A stretch of DNA of 64,000 nt from Asterias rubens (GCF_902459465.1 NC_047071.1:13350385-13414384); one strand, 5' to 3'. Positions 47,601 to 55,891 are shown, counted from the stretch's first letter. Notes: a model not told the origin generated them from the sequence alone. Translations and numbers: made by a program.

Positions 47601-49044
47601 AAAAGTTTAACTTTTACTTTTAATGGTCAGGAACCATGACAAAAATTTAAAACGTTTCATATAAAACACATACGAATTGGTCACGTGATATATTGTCAGG
47701 ATCCCGTCAAAAAACTAATTTTGAGCACTTTATTTCACTGCTACTAATAATTGGCAGACTTTTTTGAGCAATGGCTCAAATGAAAGTTTGTAGTTTTCTC
47801 GACCCCCATCAAAATACTTATTGAATTTTAAATCAAAATTTGTGGGTAAAATCGGGGAAAAAAATCTGACATAGCATCTTTAAGTATTGACCGACAAACA
47901 TTTCCAGGCAAAAGTCTGACACTAAAACCACTGGCCTCTAACCTGTGGTCCACTGTATACAAGGGGTTGGATTTGGTTTTGGACTCACCGTAATTAGCCA
48001 CTGCTTTACCCCCTTTAGCTCTTATCTCCGCAACAACTTTGTCTGCAATCTTTGTCCCATCACCGTCCCCAGATCGTCCTCCGCCAAGATCATTCACTAA
48101 CCAGATACAAGGAAATTAACTGTCAATAAGTAAACTGTCTTCACATTATTACTCTTGCGAAAACAAGTCATCCGAAAATATATTAATTTTTGTCTTACAA
48201 AAAACAAATATGTAAATTCTTTGTTTTGTGCTCAATTTACAAGGCTTGTTTAAACCAGCTTCAAGCACGTTATAGCACGCTCTGGTAGTTAAACATTAGT
48301 CCACAGGTGTAATAGTATTAAACTACCAGAGTAGTAGTACAGGTGTACTAATATTTAACTACCAGAATGATGTGCTTAAAAAAAAATCATAAATCTGATT
48401 ATTAAAATGGTACAATCTATGGTACAATTTATGAATGGGAATCAAAGTGTGTTGAATCGGTTTTCAACTAGAAATTTTAACCCGCCGAGGCCTGGTTCTT
48501 TATAATTTACCTGGACTTTGTCGCGGTAAAATTATCAAGAACCAGGCCTCGTTGGGATAAAACCACTAGTTGAAAACCTCTTCACCACACATTGATTCCC
48601 TTAATGATTACACTCATCTGCAAACAAAGATTTTTCAACCATTTATAGGGAACATGTTTGGGGAAATCTTTCTTACCAACAACAGATGCCCCCCGGGCAG
48701 CAAACATCAACGCATACTCTCTACCAAGACCTGCATTCAGACATTTTAAAACAAAACGTGTTTTAAAGAGAATGGTAAAAAAAAACAATAGAAAACATTC
48801 AATTACAATATCTTCATTTAGTTTCTATATTAAACTTCCATATTATACACTTAAGATTTTGGAATTTCCTATAAAAATGAAGATACATTATCAATCATAC
48901 ATCAGAGCTCAAACTTTGGGTGAAAATCAACAAGACTGCGTGGCTTGGTGGACTAGAATTTGTTTCTCCACAAGACCAGAATTAAAATGAGAAAAAAAAA
49001 CAAGTTAAAGATTTGAACTGCGCCTTGAACACCCAGCCTAAGTC

Positions 49045-49075
<31 letters not shown>

Positions 49076-52000
49076 TGTTTTAATTTGAACGAGCACCAAC
49101 AGAAGATGTGCATGTATGCCTATAAACTCTCTTGTATTATGGGTACGTATTCTTTAATACTACTCAAATTGAAAGACATTTGAACATCAACACAAGACAG
49201 CACGATTTGTCCAGTCATAGGTTTACTGGCCTATGCTAAAATGACTGGCCTTGGGCCACAGCTCCAGTGTTAATTTCAAACCCTTCTGTACAATGTACAT
49301 TAACACTATGAATACAAATTCCTTACTCCCTGCAACATTGTTTAAAGGGAAGGTACACGCTTGGTAATTATTCAAAACAAATATTAACTTAAAAACTGAC
49401 TTGGTAATGAGCATTGGAGAGCTGTTGATAGTATACATGTAAAACATTGTGGGAAACGACTCCCTCTGAAGTAACATAGTTTTTGAGAAAGATGTAAATT
49501 CTCACTAAAATAATAAAAGACTTTTACAGAAGCTAGAAGTCTTTTATTCCTATCTGAAAGCACACAAATATGTACAACAAGGGTGTTTTTTCTTTAATAA
49601 TTTTCTCGCAACTTCAAGACCAATTGAGCCCAAATTTTCACAGGCTTGTTATTTTATGCTTATTATGGGATACACCAAGTGAGAATACTGGTCTTTAAGA
49701 ATTACCAAACGTGTACACAGTGCCTTTAAACTCAAGATTCAATAAAATCCAAGAATTCATTTGTGCATATTATTGATTAAAAAACAAACGCATCAAAAAC
49801 TTTACTTGATGCCGTGTTAGAAATTAAAGTCAGGGTAATGATCTTAAATTGGCTCTTTGTTGGTCAATTTTCTTTACAATCATAAAGTCTGGTTGATTCT
49901 CACTCTCAGGGTTTGCACGTAACAATTTTAAGTGACTGGCCAGCTAGACCGGTCAGCTGGTCATTTCACTAGTCCCCCAGGTTTGACACTAGTCAACTAA
50001 TTGATATTAAATACATCAAGGGATACTTTTCAACACTGTAAAAGCTAGCAGGACCCCTTCCAGTGAATTTTGACCGGTCCTCGTCTGTTAAAACTGCTCT
50101 GTGGCCAGCAGACCACTGTTTAAAGACAATGGACACTATTGGTAATTGTCAAAGACTAGCCCGCACAGTTGGTGTATCTCAACATATGCATAAAATAACA
50201 AACCTGTGAAAAATTGAGCTCAATCGGTCATCGAACTTGCGAGATAATAATGAAAGAAAAAAAAAACACCCTTGTCACACAAAGTTGTGTGCGTTTAGAT
50301 GGTTGATTTCAAGACCTCAAGTTCTAAATCTGAGGTCTCGAAATCAAATTCGTAGAAGATTGCTTCTTTCTCGAAAACTATGGCACTTCAGAGGGTGCCG
50401 TTTCTCACAATGTGTTATACCATCAACCTCTCCCCATTACTCGTCACCAAGAAAGGTTTTATGCTAATAATTTTTTTGAGTAATTACCAATAGTGTCCAC
50501 TGCCTTTAAAGGGAAGGTACACGTTCGGTAAATGTTACAGACAAGTCTTTTCACTTGGTGTATCCCAACATAAGCATAAAAATAACAAAACTGTGAAAAT
50601 TTGTGCTAAATTGGTCATCAAAGTTGCGAGAAAATGATGAGAGAAAAAACACCCATGTTGGACGAATTTGTGTGCGTTCAGATAGGAATAAAAGACTTCT
50701 GGCTAGAAGTCTCCAGAAGTCTTTTGTTATTTTAGTGAGAAATACCTCTTTCTCAAAATTTATGCTACTTCAGAGGGAGCCGTTTTCTCACAATGTTCGT
50801 TACCAAGTCAGCTTTTAAGTTAATGTTTGTTTTGAGGAATCACCAATCGTATACCTTCCCTTTAAGGAAAACGCTGACTTTTCTAAAAGGGAACAATGGT
50901 AAATTTCCCTTTGAGCCTTGGTTTGACTACATAGGCAAGATTGACGAGAACCTGATTAATGCTATCACTAGCTAACTAGGCAAATTTTGTATCAGTCCTT
51001 AAACTAAAAAGGTCAGACAAAAGATAATGATATTTATTTTAGTGATAAGATTCATCACAACAATGTGGAACTTTGGACCTGTCTGTAGTATGTATTGAAA
51101 TGAAATTGTACTGCCTCAACTGGTCATGACTGTCGACCCTCTAACACTCAGCAGGTACACTGCTCTGAGTCTCAGTCAGTGCTACTGTTTATGTACGTGC
51201 AATGTAGTGCTGCTAAAGAGAGAAATAGTCAACTCCTTGCAGTACCCCTGATAGATCTGTAGATTAAAAGTTCCCTGTATTTGCATTCAACATCAAACAC
51301 CATACATACGGTATGTGTGAACTGTGATACGCCAGCGACTTTCGTACATTGAAACCGAACTCAAGCTCTGATGCTTCTGTTCAGCAGAGTGTGGGTTCGA
51401 ATCCCGGTCGTGACACTTGTTTCCCTGGGCAAGACACTTAACTATAATTGCTTCTCTCCACCCAGGGTAAATGGGTACCTGTGAGGGCAGAGATGGTTCT
51501 TGTGAATGATTTAGCCGAGTAGCACTTATTAATGTTGCAATTATTAAGGCTGCATACTCCCCACCAGGGAGCTGAGATGGTTTAAGGAGTGAATTAAGGC
51601 CCAGTGACCAGGGGTTATCATGTGAAGCGCTTTGGGACGCCCTCCGGGTGTGAAAAGCGCTATATAAAAACGGTTATTACCTAAATCTTCTGCCAGTTTG
51701 GTGAAAAACAAATCCAAAATTTGGGGGGAAAAAATTATATAAAAAAGTAAAACATTTTTATAACAATGACTATGAGTTAAAAAGTGATGGCGCAAAGTTT
51801 TCCAACAAGTCAAGACAATAAATAAAACAATAGACTAATTTCTCATTCAATTTTAATTAATTCAATTGAATTGGTAAAAACCTTTTTCCTGACTAAACAA
51901 ACTTTTGCAGATTGTGACCACTGTGTCACCGCTATGGTCACTGTGTCAAAACTTCCAAAGGTTGTTTTGTTTGGGGGCCATGAGTTCCGCACGCGTACTC

Positions 52001-52285
52001 GCTATGGTCACTGTGTCAAAACTTCCAAAGGTTGTTTTGTTTGGGGGCCATGAGTTCCGCACGCGTACTGCATGCCATGCCACCCGCCCCTCCCCCTCCC
52101 ACATGCCCATCCATGACACCACACCACACCACCAGCAAGATCTGTCCTGTACTTAAACTCAACTGTATGTACTATGTAAAAACTCGGTCTACTGCGTTTT
52201 TCACTTGTTTCTAACTAACCAATGGCTTACCTCCACCAGCACCAGTAATGAGTGCAACGCGGCCATCATATCTCAGTTCTGCCAT
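28338..52285 (-). CDS. HSD17B4: HSD17B4, peroxisomal multifunctional enzyme type 2 (D-bifunctional protein), complete, 22 coding exons, 732 aa
   Basis: Peroxisomal enzyme of beta-oxidation: the SDR part is (3R)-hydroxyacyl-CoA dehydrogenase, the MaoC-like part is 2-enoyl-CoA hydratase 2, and the C-terminus is an SCP-2 lipid-binding domain. SDR (1-about 300): TGAGGGLGR at 14-22, NNAG at 97-100, S150, Y163 and K167 (YSAAK). Hydratase (about 315-610): GDPNPLHID with D504, N506 and H509. SCP-2: about 615-732. It ends in AKL, a PTS1 signal. Exons joined: 52285-52231, 48730-48677, 48096-47989, 47303-47244, 46343-46275, 45611-45462, 44949-44827, 44246-44130, 42707-42642, 41526-41464, 40977-40895, 40036-39958, 39224-39064, 38476-38353, 36130-36024, 34968-34833, 34192-34086, 32942-32856, 32314-32234, 30227-30080, 29087-28957, 28427-28338. 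Sum 2199 nt, no phase conflict. Vertebrate enzymes are about 736 aa. Introns 1-10 are all phase 1. Confidence 0.97.
28957..29087 (-). CDS. HSD17B4: HSD17B4 exon 21 (SCP-2 domain)
   Basis: 131 nt coding [15 protein letters not shown] and [20 protein letters not shown] of SCP-2. Phase 1 to 0. Confidence 0.93.
29555..29931. mobile_element. TTAA-flanked MITE, family B, copy 1 (HSD17B4 intron 20)
   Basis: Starts TTAATGGGAAGGTACACG and ends CGTGTTCACTCCCTTTAA. Related copies are at 49342-49729, 50506-50865 and (degenerate) 44350-44733. Confidence 0.75.
30080..30227 (-). CDS. HSD17B4: HSD17B4 exon 20 (SCP-2 domain)
   Basis: 148 nt coding [20 protein letters not shown] and [17 protein letters not shown], the first half of the sterol carrier protein 2 domain. 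Phase 0 to 1. Confidence 0.92.
32234..32314 (-). CDS. HSD17B4: HSD17B4 exon 19
   Basis: 81 nt coding [20 protein letters not shown] and PQPTVVE, the last hydratase strand and the start of the linker to SCP-2. Phase 0 on both sides. Confidence 0.92.
32856..32942 (-). CDS. HSD17B4: HSD17B4 exon 18
   Basis: 87 nt coding [18 protein letters not shown] and [11 protein letters not shown]. Its acceptor and first 12-13 codons have been multiplied into the minisatellite at 32905-33700; only this copy is followed by the rest of the exon and a donor. Confidence 0.95.
32905..33700. repeat. minisatellite made from the HSD17B4 exon 18 acceptor and first codons
   Basis: About 81-bp units repeat GTCTGGCCTGGTAGAACAGG, CTTGGCAAACCGGCACTG and AAATATCATAGCAATATAG. 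Read on the minus strand each unit is TTTCAG, then TGCCGGTTTGCC and the following exon 18 codons. Five further units up to about 33385 are near-identical; those to about 33700 are degenerate. Confidence 0.95.
34086..34192 (-). CDS. HSD17B4: HSD17B4 exon 17
   Basis: 107 nt coding [20 protein letters not shown] then [13 protein letters not shown]. Phase 1 to 0. Confidence 0.95.
34440..34680 (-). mobile_element. SINE-1 copy plus a second degenerate head
   Basis: Minus strand TGGTCTAGTGGTAAGAC and GGTTCGAACCCCACCTGAGT; the tail is truncated. A similar TGATCTAGTAGTAAGAC lies at about 34610-34630. Confidence 0.65.
34833..34968 (-). CDS. HSD17B4: HSD17B4 exon 16 (hydratase 2 active site)
   Basis: 136 nt coding [20 protein letters not shown]: catalytic Asp504 and His509 of the hydratase 2 signature. 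Phase 0 to 1. Confidence 0.96.
35049..35220. mobile_element. MITE with TCGATTTCAC ends
   Basis: Left TCGATTTCACCAAACTCTTC, right GAGTCCTAACTCTTTGTGA and AATCGACCCC. Inside are inverted GGATTAATC and AGGACGAGT stretches. It belongs to the GGGSCSAWTTCA end group. Confidence 0.7.
36024..36130 (-). CDS. HSD17B4: HSD17B4 exon 15
   Basis: 107 nt coding [15 protein letters not shown] and [25 protein letters not shown]-type block of the hydratase. Phase 1 to 0. Confidence 0.94.
36478..37402. mobile_element. 925-bp MITE with GGGGCCGATTTCACTAACG ends (HSD17B4 intron 14)
   Basis: Left GGGGCCGATTTCACTAACG, right CGTTAGTGAAATGGGCCCC. Sub-ends are rich in ATCGCAA/TTGCGAT repeats in both orientations. No transposase frame. 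Confidence 0.85.
37507..38056. mobile_element. 550-bp MITE with AGGCCTTTTCACACTA ends (HSD17B4 intron 14)
   Basis: Left AGGCCTTTTCACACTA, right TAGTGTTAAAAGGCCT. Interior carries repeated inverted phrases such as GTGTTGGACACGGAT and ATCCGTGTCGAA. Confidence 0.85.
38353..38476 (-). CDS. HSD17B4: HSD17B4 exon 14
   Basis: 124 nt coding [18 protein letters not shown] and [15 protein letters not shown]; the LHGEQYLE and DKGSG blocks are family landmarks. Confidence 0.94.
38520..38700. repeat. AT-rich interspersed repeat, LINE/SINE-like
   Basis: ATAATAATAT-type start, TTTATAAAGCGGCTT and CAAAGCGCTGAGTACAATAA; reminiscent of the AAGCGC-tailed SINE-3 end. Weakly supported. Confidence 0.35.
39064..39224 (-). 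CDS. HSD17B4: HSD17B4 exon 13
   Basis: 161 nt coding the segment from [16 protein letters not shown] through [18 protein letters not shown] to [11 protein letters not shown]. Phase 1 to 0. Confidence 0.94.
39470..39905. repeat. interspersed repeat, GAGGCATTGCATGGTGATG type
   Basis: Shares GGCATTGCATGGTGATGTAT and GTAGATTTTGTTCTTTG with 42935-43030, and its start in inverted form with about 33900-33960. Internal short repeats of CTACTACCT. Likely an interspersed element; boundaries unclear. Confidence 0.5.
39958..40036 (-). CDS. HSD17B4: HSD17B4 exon 12
   Basis: 79 nt coding [20 protein letters not shown] then ILYALG, the beginning of the MaoC-like hydratase unit. Phase 0 to 1. Confidence 0.92.
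40110..40650 (+). mobile_element. SINE-1 copy split by a family E MITE
   Basis: Head TTGTGGTCTAGTGGTAAA and tail start GGAAAGTACCGAGTGTACAC are before the insertion; TATTGGTTTATGGGTAAAC follows it. TTAA is present at both junctions (40247-40250 and 40617-40620). Confidence 0.7.
40247..40620. mobile_element. TTAA-flanked MITE, family E, copy 2
   Basis: TTAAAGCCATTGGACACTTT at the left and GAAAGTGTATAAAGGCTTTAA (last 20 shown by family match) at the right; nearly collinear with 4912-5266. Confidence 0.85.
40895..40977 (-). CDS. HSD17B4: HSD17B4 exon 11 (SDR-hydratase linker)
   Basis: 83 nt coding [20 protein letters not shown] and AEEDGFNP. The first exon of this gene to change intron phase (1 to 0), at the linker between the two enzyme domains. 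Confidence 0.83.
41464..41526 (-). CDS. HSD17B4: HSD17B4 exon 10
   Basis: 63 nt coding [20 protein letters not shown]. The Trp matches the position of the family's NW/W residue. Phase 1 on both sides. Confidence 0.82.
41854..42234. mobile_element. MITE family A copy (HSD17B4 intron 9)
   Basis: Left TTAAAGGCAGTGGACACTAT, right CAAAAGTGTCCAGTGTCTTT; a typical internal pair of GACCTCAGAATT and inverse. Confidence 0.85.
42345..42615. mobile_element. MITE of the GGGCCCAATTTCA end group, degenerate left end
   Basis: Left CCCAATTTCATAGGGCC, right CTCATTGAAATTGGGCCCAG. Interior has CTTGCTAAGC and GCTTAGCAAAG. Confidence 0.6.
42642..42707 (-). CDS. HSD17B4: HSD17B4 exon 9
   Basis: 66 nt coding [20 protein letters not shown], the end of the SDR unit; divergent sequence but fixed length and phase 1 on both sides. 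Confidence 0.85.
44130..44246 (-). CDS. HSD17B4: HSD17B4 exon 8
   Basis: 117 nt coding [17 protein letters not shown] and [10 protein letters not shown], strongly conserved in the family. Donor GTATGT. Confidence 0.95.
44827..44949 (-). CDS. HSD17B4: HSD17B4 exon 7 (catalytic Lys)
   Basis: 123 nt; begins by completing Ala166 and codes Lys167 of YxxxK, then [20 protein letters not shown] and [13 protein letters not shown]. Confidence 0.94.
45055..45400 (+). mobile_element. SINE-3 copy, diverged
   Basis: CTCAAGCTCTGGTGTTTCTG, GTGGGTTAGAATCCCGGTC and AAGCAAGACACTTA match the copy at 51350-51690. Confidence 0.6.
45462..45611 (-). CDS. HSD17B4: HSD17B4 exon 6 (catalytic Ser and Tyr)
   Basis: 150 nt with [19 protein letters not shown] and GQANYSA: catalytic Ser150 and Tyr163. 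The acceptor AG directly abuts the CCAAT-box minisatellite of intron 5. Confidence 0.95.
45612..46230. repeat. CCAAT-box minisatellite in HSD17B4 intron 5
   Basis: About 15 units of about 38-42 bases built on GGGATGGTGATTGGTCAGGG and AAGAACAGCTAACTTA. About 13 units keep ATTGG (CCAAT on the minus strand, the gene strand). The first unit runs into the acceptor of exon 6. Confidence 0.92.
46275..46343 (-). CDS. HSD17B4: HSD17B4 exon 5
   Basis: 69 nt coding [18 protein letters not shown] and onward; it carries the SDR NNAG motif. Acceptor GTTTCAG, donor GTAGGT. Confidence 0.94.
46399..46725. mobile_element. TTAA-flanked MITE, family F, copy 1
   Basis: Left TTAAAGGATTTGGGTACTTT, right end AGTTACATAGAACCTTTAA. 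Both arms carry GAGGTGCTGTAGTTTT or its inverse. A relative is at about 54368-54706. Confidence 0.75.
46737..47109. mobile_element. MITE family A copy (HSD17B4 intron 4)
   Basis: Left TTAAAGGCAGTGGACAATAT, right CCAATAGTGTCCACTGCCTG. It lies 11 bases from the family F element. Confidence 0.85.
47244..47303 (-). CDS. HSD17B4: HSD17B4 exon 4
   Basis: 60 nt coding [20 protein letters not shown] of the SDR domain. Acceptor TTATTAG, donor GTACAT, phase 1 on both sides. Confidence 0.93.
47503..47883. mobile_element. TTAA-flanked MITE, family C, copy 2 (HSD17B4 intron 3)
   Basis: TTAAAGATGGTATGTGAAAT at one end, AATCTGACATAGCATCTTTA at the other; internal CACGTGATATATTGTCAGG. Confidence 0.85.
47989..48096 (-). 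CDS. HSD17B4: HSD17B4 exon 3
   Basis: 108 nt coding NDLGGG followed by [18 protein letters not shown]; the NDLGG motif is a hallmark of the enzyme. Phase 1 on both sides. Confidence 0.94.
48455..48600. repeat. hairpin repeat around CGAGGCCTGGTTCT
   Basis: GAGGCCTGGTTCTTTATAA pairs with TTATCAAGAACCAGGCCTC, flanked by TTCAACTAG and CTAGTTGAAAACC. One arm recurs at 9705-9790. Confidence 0.75.
48677..48730 (-). CDS. HSD17B4: HSD17B4 exon 2
   Basis: 54 nt coding [18 protein letters not shown], completing the GxxxGLG cofactor motif. Acceptor AATGCAG, donor GTAAGA, phase 1 on both sides. Confidence 0.93.
49342..49729. mobile_element. TTAA-flanked MITE, family B, copy 2 (HSD17B4 intron 1)
   Basis: TTAAAGGGAAGGTACACGCT at the left, CGTGTACACAGTGCCTTTAA at the right; internal inverted pair around AGAAGTCTTTTATTCC. 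Confidence 0.85.
50121..50510. mobile_element. MITE family A copy (HSD17B4 intron 1)
   Basis: TAAAGACAATGGACACTATT at the left, AATAGTGTCCACTGCCTTTA at the right. Its right TTTAAAGG is also the left end of the next element. Confidence 0.85.
50506..50865. mobile_element. TTAA-flanked MITE, family B, copy 3 (HSD17B4 intron 1)
   Basis: Starts TTAAAGGGAAGGTACACGTT and ends CGTATACCTTCCCTTTAA, directly abutting the family A copy. Confidence 0.85.
51350..51690 (+). mobile_element. SINE-3 with AAGCGCTATATAAA tail
   Basis: tRNA-like B box GGGTTCGAATCCCGGTC, then CTTGTTTCCCTGGGCAAGAC, and a 3' end GTGAAGCGCTTTGGGACGCC with GAAAAGCGCTATATAAAA. This tail type is typical of SINEs mobilised by L2/CR1-like LINEs. 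Confidence 0.8.
51931..52068. repeat. 69-bp direct duplication
   Basis: Two exact tandem copies starting GCTATGGTCACTGTGTCAAA and ending CGCACGCGTACT. They lie about 160 bases past the HSD17B4 exon 1 donor, inside intron 1. Confidence 0.95.
52231..52285 (-). CDS. HSD17B4: HSD17B4 exon 1
   Basis: ATG at 52285 gives [18 protein letters not shown], the first beta strand and start of the glycine-rich NAD loop. Donor GTAAGC, phase 1. The frame stays open upstream, but this Met aligns with the start of other HSD17B4 proteins. Confidence 0.93.
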
Positions 52286-53834
52286 GTTTGGAGGACCAGC
52301 TATGTGTACGTTGGAGCCTTCAGTTCTAAAGACAAAAACGTAGTTAATTTTTAGCTCCCTTTTCTTGCAATATCGCGACGAAAGAGTCGGGCTAAAATTA
52401 AAAAGGATCACTTCGCAAAGCGCCCTCTTTTGACGAGTCGGGTCCGCAATAACCATCTCGACCGAGATAACAAACGCATTGACATAACACTAATCTACCT
52501 ACTCGACCAATGTTTTACTCATGTAAAAGAGAGCTTCACTGAAGTCGGTTTGGCTAAGTCGACCACAGATCAGTTTATTTTGTGTATTAATTTTTTCTTT
52601 TCGGTCGAGTGGGTAATCGGCGGTCGAGTGCAGTGTTTTGCAAATGAGAGTCGCCTCCCTAATCGTTAGTGTACAGTTGTCATGGCGCTAAGGAGTAAAC
52701 CGCAGATATTAATTCTTCTGAATAATTTTTCAACTGACGATGACAAAATGATGTGTTCGTTTGTTTGATTCTCTCTTGAAAGGATCTCTTAAGTGATAAG
52801 AAACAAGACCAGGCTGAAGTTAAAAACAAGTAAGTTAAATACATTTTGAGAGTCATGTCAATAATAATTTAATAATAATATAATAAATCAATTCAAAATC
52901 AAATCAAATAATTTTAATTGCTAAATTGGAGATGATAATTTCGATATGTTGACATGGTTGATGGTTTCTCCAGCACCGACAGTCAGTCAGCAGCCGGCCA
53001 TTATAAAAAATATTATATTAATTCTTTAAAATAACAAACATGATAAATAACGACGTTATTTTGTAGATGGATGGGTGATGGAGGACCTCTGAAATTAAAA
53101 TAATGCTCTGTTTTCGGCATGCTGTACCTACCTTGCCTGTACTTCTAAAAACTATCATCATGATGGATGGAGCATTTATTAGAATTTACCGGACACTGTG
53201 TCACTTTGCAAACTCGGCACCTGCGAACTTGGCACACACTCAATATACCTGTTCATAATGATTGCTTGCATTGCCTTTTTTGCAAGACTAAATTTACCCC
53301 CCCCCCTAAAAAAAAATCACTCAATTCTGGAATTCTACAACTTTCTATTTTTTAAATGATGCTCCATTTATCATATTCATTTTCATTTGAGAGTCTTATG
53401 AAGCCTTTAACCATTTTAAGACCCCATTATTTAATTAAAGTCAATCAATATTGCATCTTACATGATTATATTGAGCCTTTCACTGGCATTGTACTCTAGC
53501 AGTGGACCACAATGTAATAAACAAAGTTAATGAACTAGGCCAAGGTGAATTCATGATGTTAACTGTGTTCCCGACCAAACAACATGCACGATACAAATAG
53601 TACAAGGTCTATAATGAGGTTGAAAAAAGGTGTATGTACAGTTATTCAAATCGTGTAGTTTTTAATAACTGACAAAAACACTTCTCAATCTCAGAATCAA
53701 ATTGTCGGGTTCAAAGGTGGACAAAAGTGTACGTTTGTTCAAATCGATTTAATAACTGACAGTAACGCTCCTCAGGTTCAAATTTGGGGGCATAAAACCT
53801 TATAAATCTGTTTACATTTATAACACAGTCTGTT
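52286..53834. other. HSD17B4 upstream region, otherwise non-coding
   Basis: The 150-200 bases above the HSD17B4 start should contain its 5' UTR and promoter (transcription leftward); there is no clear TATA. No further gene is seen up to 53834. Confidence 0.4.
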
Positions 53835-54208
53835 ATAGGCAGTGGACAAAATCATTATTAGCATAAAACCTTACTTGGTAACGAGTAATGGGGAGAGGTT
53901 GGTAGTATAAACATGGTGAGAAATGGCTCCCTCTGAAGTGGTGTAGTTTTCGAGAAAGAAGTAATTTTCCACGAATTTGATTTCAAGACCTCAGATTAAG
54001 AATTTGAGGTCCCGAACTCAAGCATCTGAACGCACACAACTTCATGTGACACTTGAGGGTGTTTTTTTCTTCATAGTTATCTCGCAACTTTAACAACAAA
54101 TTGAGCTCAAATTTTCACAGGACTGTTATTTTATGCATATGTTGAGATACACCAAGTGAGAAGACTGGTGTGTGACAATTACCAATAGGCCCTAGTGTCC
54201 AGTGTCTG
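53835..54208. mobile_element. MITE family A copy
   Basis: GGCAGTGGACAAAATCATTA at the left, CCTAGTGTCCAGTGTCTGTA at the right; internal GACCTCAGATT. Confidence 0.75.
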
Positions 54209-54367
54209 TACATGTAGGTAAACATTCTCTCAATGCTTTGTATACTAGGCTTCTAACAAAATATTTTATTGGCATTAATTTTACAAAATGAGTGATTATA
54301 AAGTGCTTCCCTTCTAAAGAAACAAAGCTCATTCTGCATTAAATATTTCTAAATATTTACATCATGA

Positions 54368-54706
54368 AGGCATTTGGTGTCAAAGGGTTTTGGTACCTTT
54401 CAATTGTAGTTTAATTAAGTTCTTTGCCATGACATCACATGAATCTGTACTCACTGTGACATACTTGTCGAAGTTTCAGCTTCATTATTCATCAAGTTTT
54501 TGAGAAGGAGAAAAAAAATCACAGAGCAATGTTTTCAGGAGAGTCGAGTGTAAAATTGCAAATTGTTTAACTCATTTCTCCAAAACTACAGCTAGTAATA
54601 TTTTAAGGACAGCTCTCTACTATCATAATATTCAAATGCTGTAAGTTTAATGTAAATCTGTGGACATTGTGTTTTGTGTCGTACAAAAAGTACCCAAATC
54701 CATTAA
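54368..54706. mobile_element. MITE family F, degenerate copy
   Basis: The right half matches copy 1 (CTCCAAAACTACAGC, CTGTAAGTTTAATGTAAAT, GTACCCAAATCCATTAAAG). The left end is diverged. Confidence 0.6.
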
Positions 54707-55060
54707 AGAAACAAACCTCATTCTGCATTAAATATTCTAACATTATTTTCATCATGTAGGCGTAGTCTACGATGTTAAAAGCAAGTTAGTCTGATAACAG
54801 TCAGTGTAGTATATGAAGCCATTAGCTGAATCTACAACCCCGGCCATATCTCGTTGGGCCCCCCTGCCCCCTTTCAATGTTGGTTCCATTTGCCGACTGT
54901 GTTCTGAATTACAGTCAACATTGAGCGGGGGCGGGGGGGGGGGGGGGGGACAAATGTTTTGAATGTGAATGTGAATGGGAAGTGCACAGGGAACTGTTGT
55001 ATCAGGAAAGGGTGGCCCAAGCATTTTGGCCGGGATTGTAGATGCTCTACACTCCACATC

Positions 55061-55700
55061 ATGTAAGTCAGGCACAGTTAGGAGGAGGAAGGATGCAATT
55101 AACATCTTTGTATTCCCCATTATGTTGCCATGGTGGCACCAGAATCTATAAAGATTTACTCTATCCACTTGTCCAAGATTTACTCTACCCACTTGTCCAA
55201 TGTAAAAAAAAAAGTCATCATGTAACTCAGGCACAGTTAGGAGGAGGAAGGATGCAATTAACATCTTTGTATTCCCCATTATGTTGCCATGGTGGCACCA
55301 GAATCTATAAAGATTTACTCTATCCACTTGTCCAAGATTTACTCTATCCACTTGTCCAATGTAAAAAAAAAAGTCATCATGTAACTCAGGCACAGTTAGG
55401 AGGAGGAAGGATGCAATTAACATCTTTGTATTCCCCATTATGTTGCCATGGTGGCACCAGAATCTATAAAGAGGTCGTCATATCACTCCCATGTGCACTG
55501 ATTTACTCTATCCACTTGTCCAATGTAAAATAAAAATAGTCATCATGTAACTCAGGCACAGTTAGGAGGAAGAAGGATGCAATGTATTCCCCATTATGTT
55601 GCCATGGTGGCACCAGAATCTAAAAAGAGGTCGTCACATCACTCCCATGTGTACTGATTTACTCTATCCAACTGTCCAATGTAAAAAAAAATAGTCATTT
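55061..55700. repeat. 159-bp tandem array, about 4 copies
   Basis: Unit holds ATGTAACTCAGGCACAGTTA, GGAGGAGGAAGGATGCAATT and CACTTGTCCAATGTAAAAA. Starts at 55061, 55220, 55379 and 55545. The 159-bp period is divisible by three, which creates long open frames on both strands. Confidence 0.92.
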
Positions 55701-55891
55701 ATGAAAGACAATGCAAGGCAGAGCCAGTGTGTGTGTGGTTGAAAGCTGTTGAAGTAAAAGGGAATTTTGCACATTTCAAATTAAAAGTGAATGAACAAGA
55801 AGCTGATGGAAGCACAACGCAAGATGATTTGTATGATATTTGGCTTTTTGTTCTTTCTGGGGATCAGTGGTGAGGTGAGGCAATGAAAAGA

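Noticed and set aside
51350-51430. Possible tRNA gene
   Set aside because: Head of SINE-3 with a LINE-type tail, not a free tRNA.
52286-52456. Upstream in-frame extension of HSD17B4 exon 1
   Set aside because: The family starts within a few residues of the DGRV block; the extra codons look like 5' UTR.
54767-55438. 223-codon minus-strand frame
   Set aside because: Arises from a 159-bp tandem array whose period is divisible by three; no domain, start context or splice support. Not annotated as a gene.
55042-55533. 163-codon plus-strand frame
   Set aside because: Same tandem array read on the other strand.
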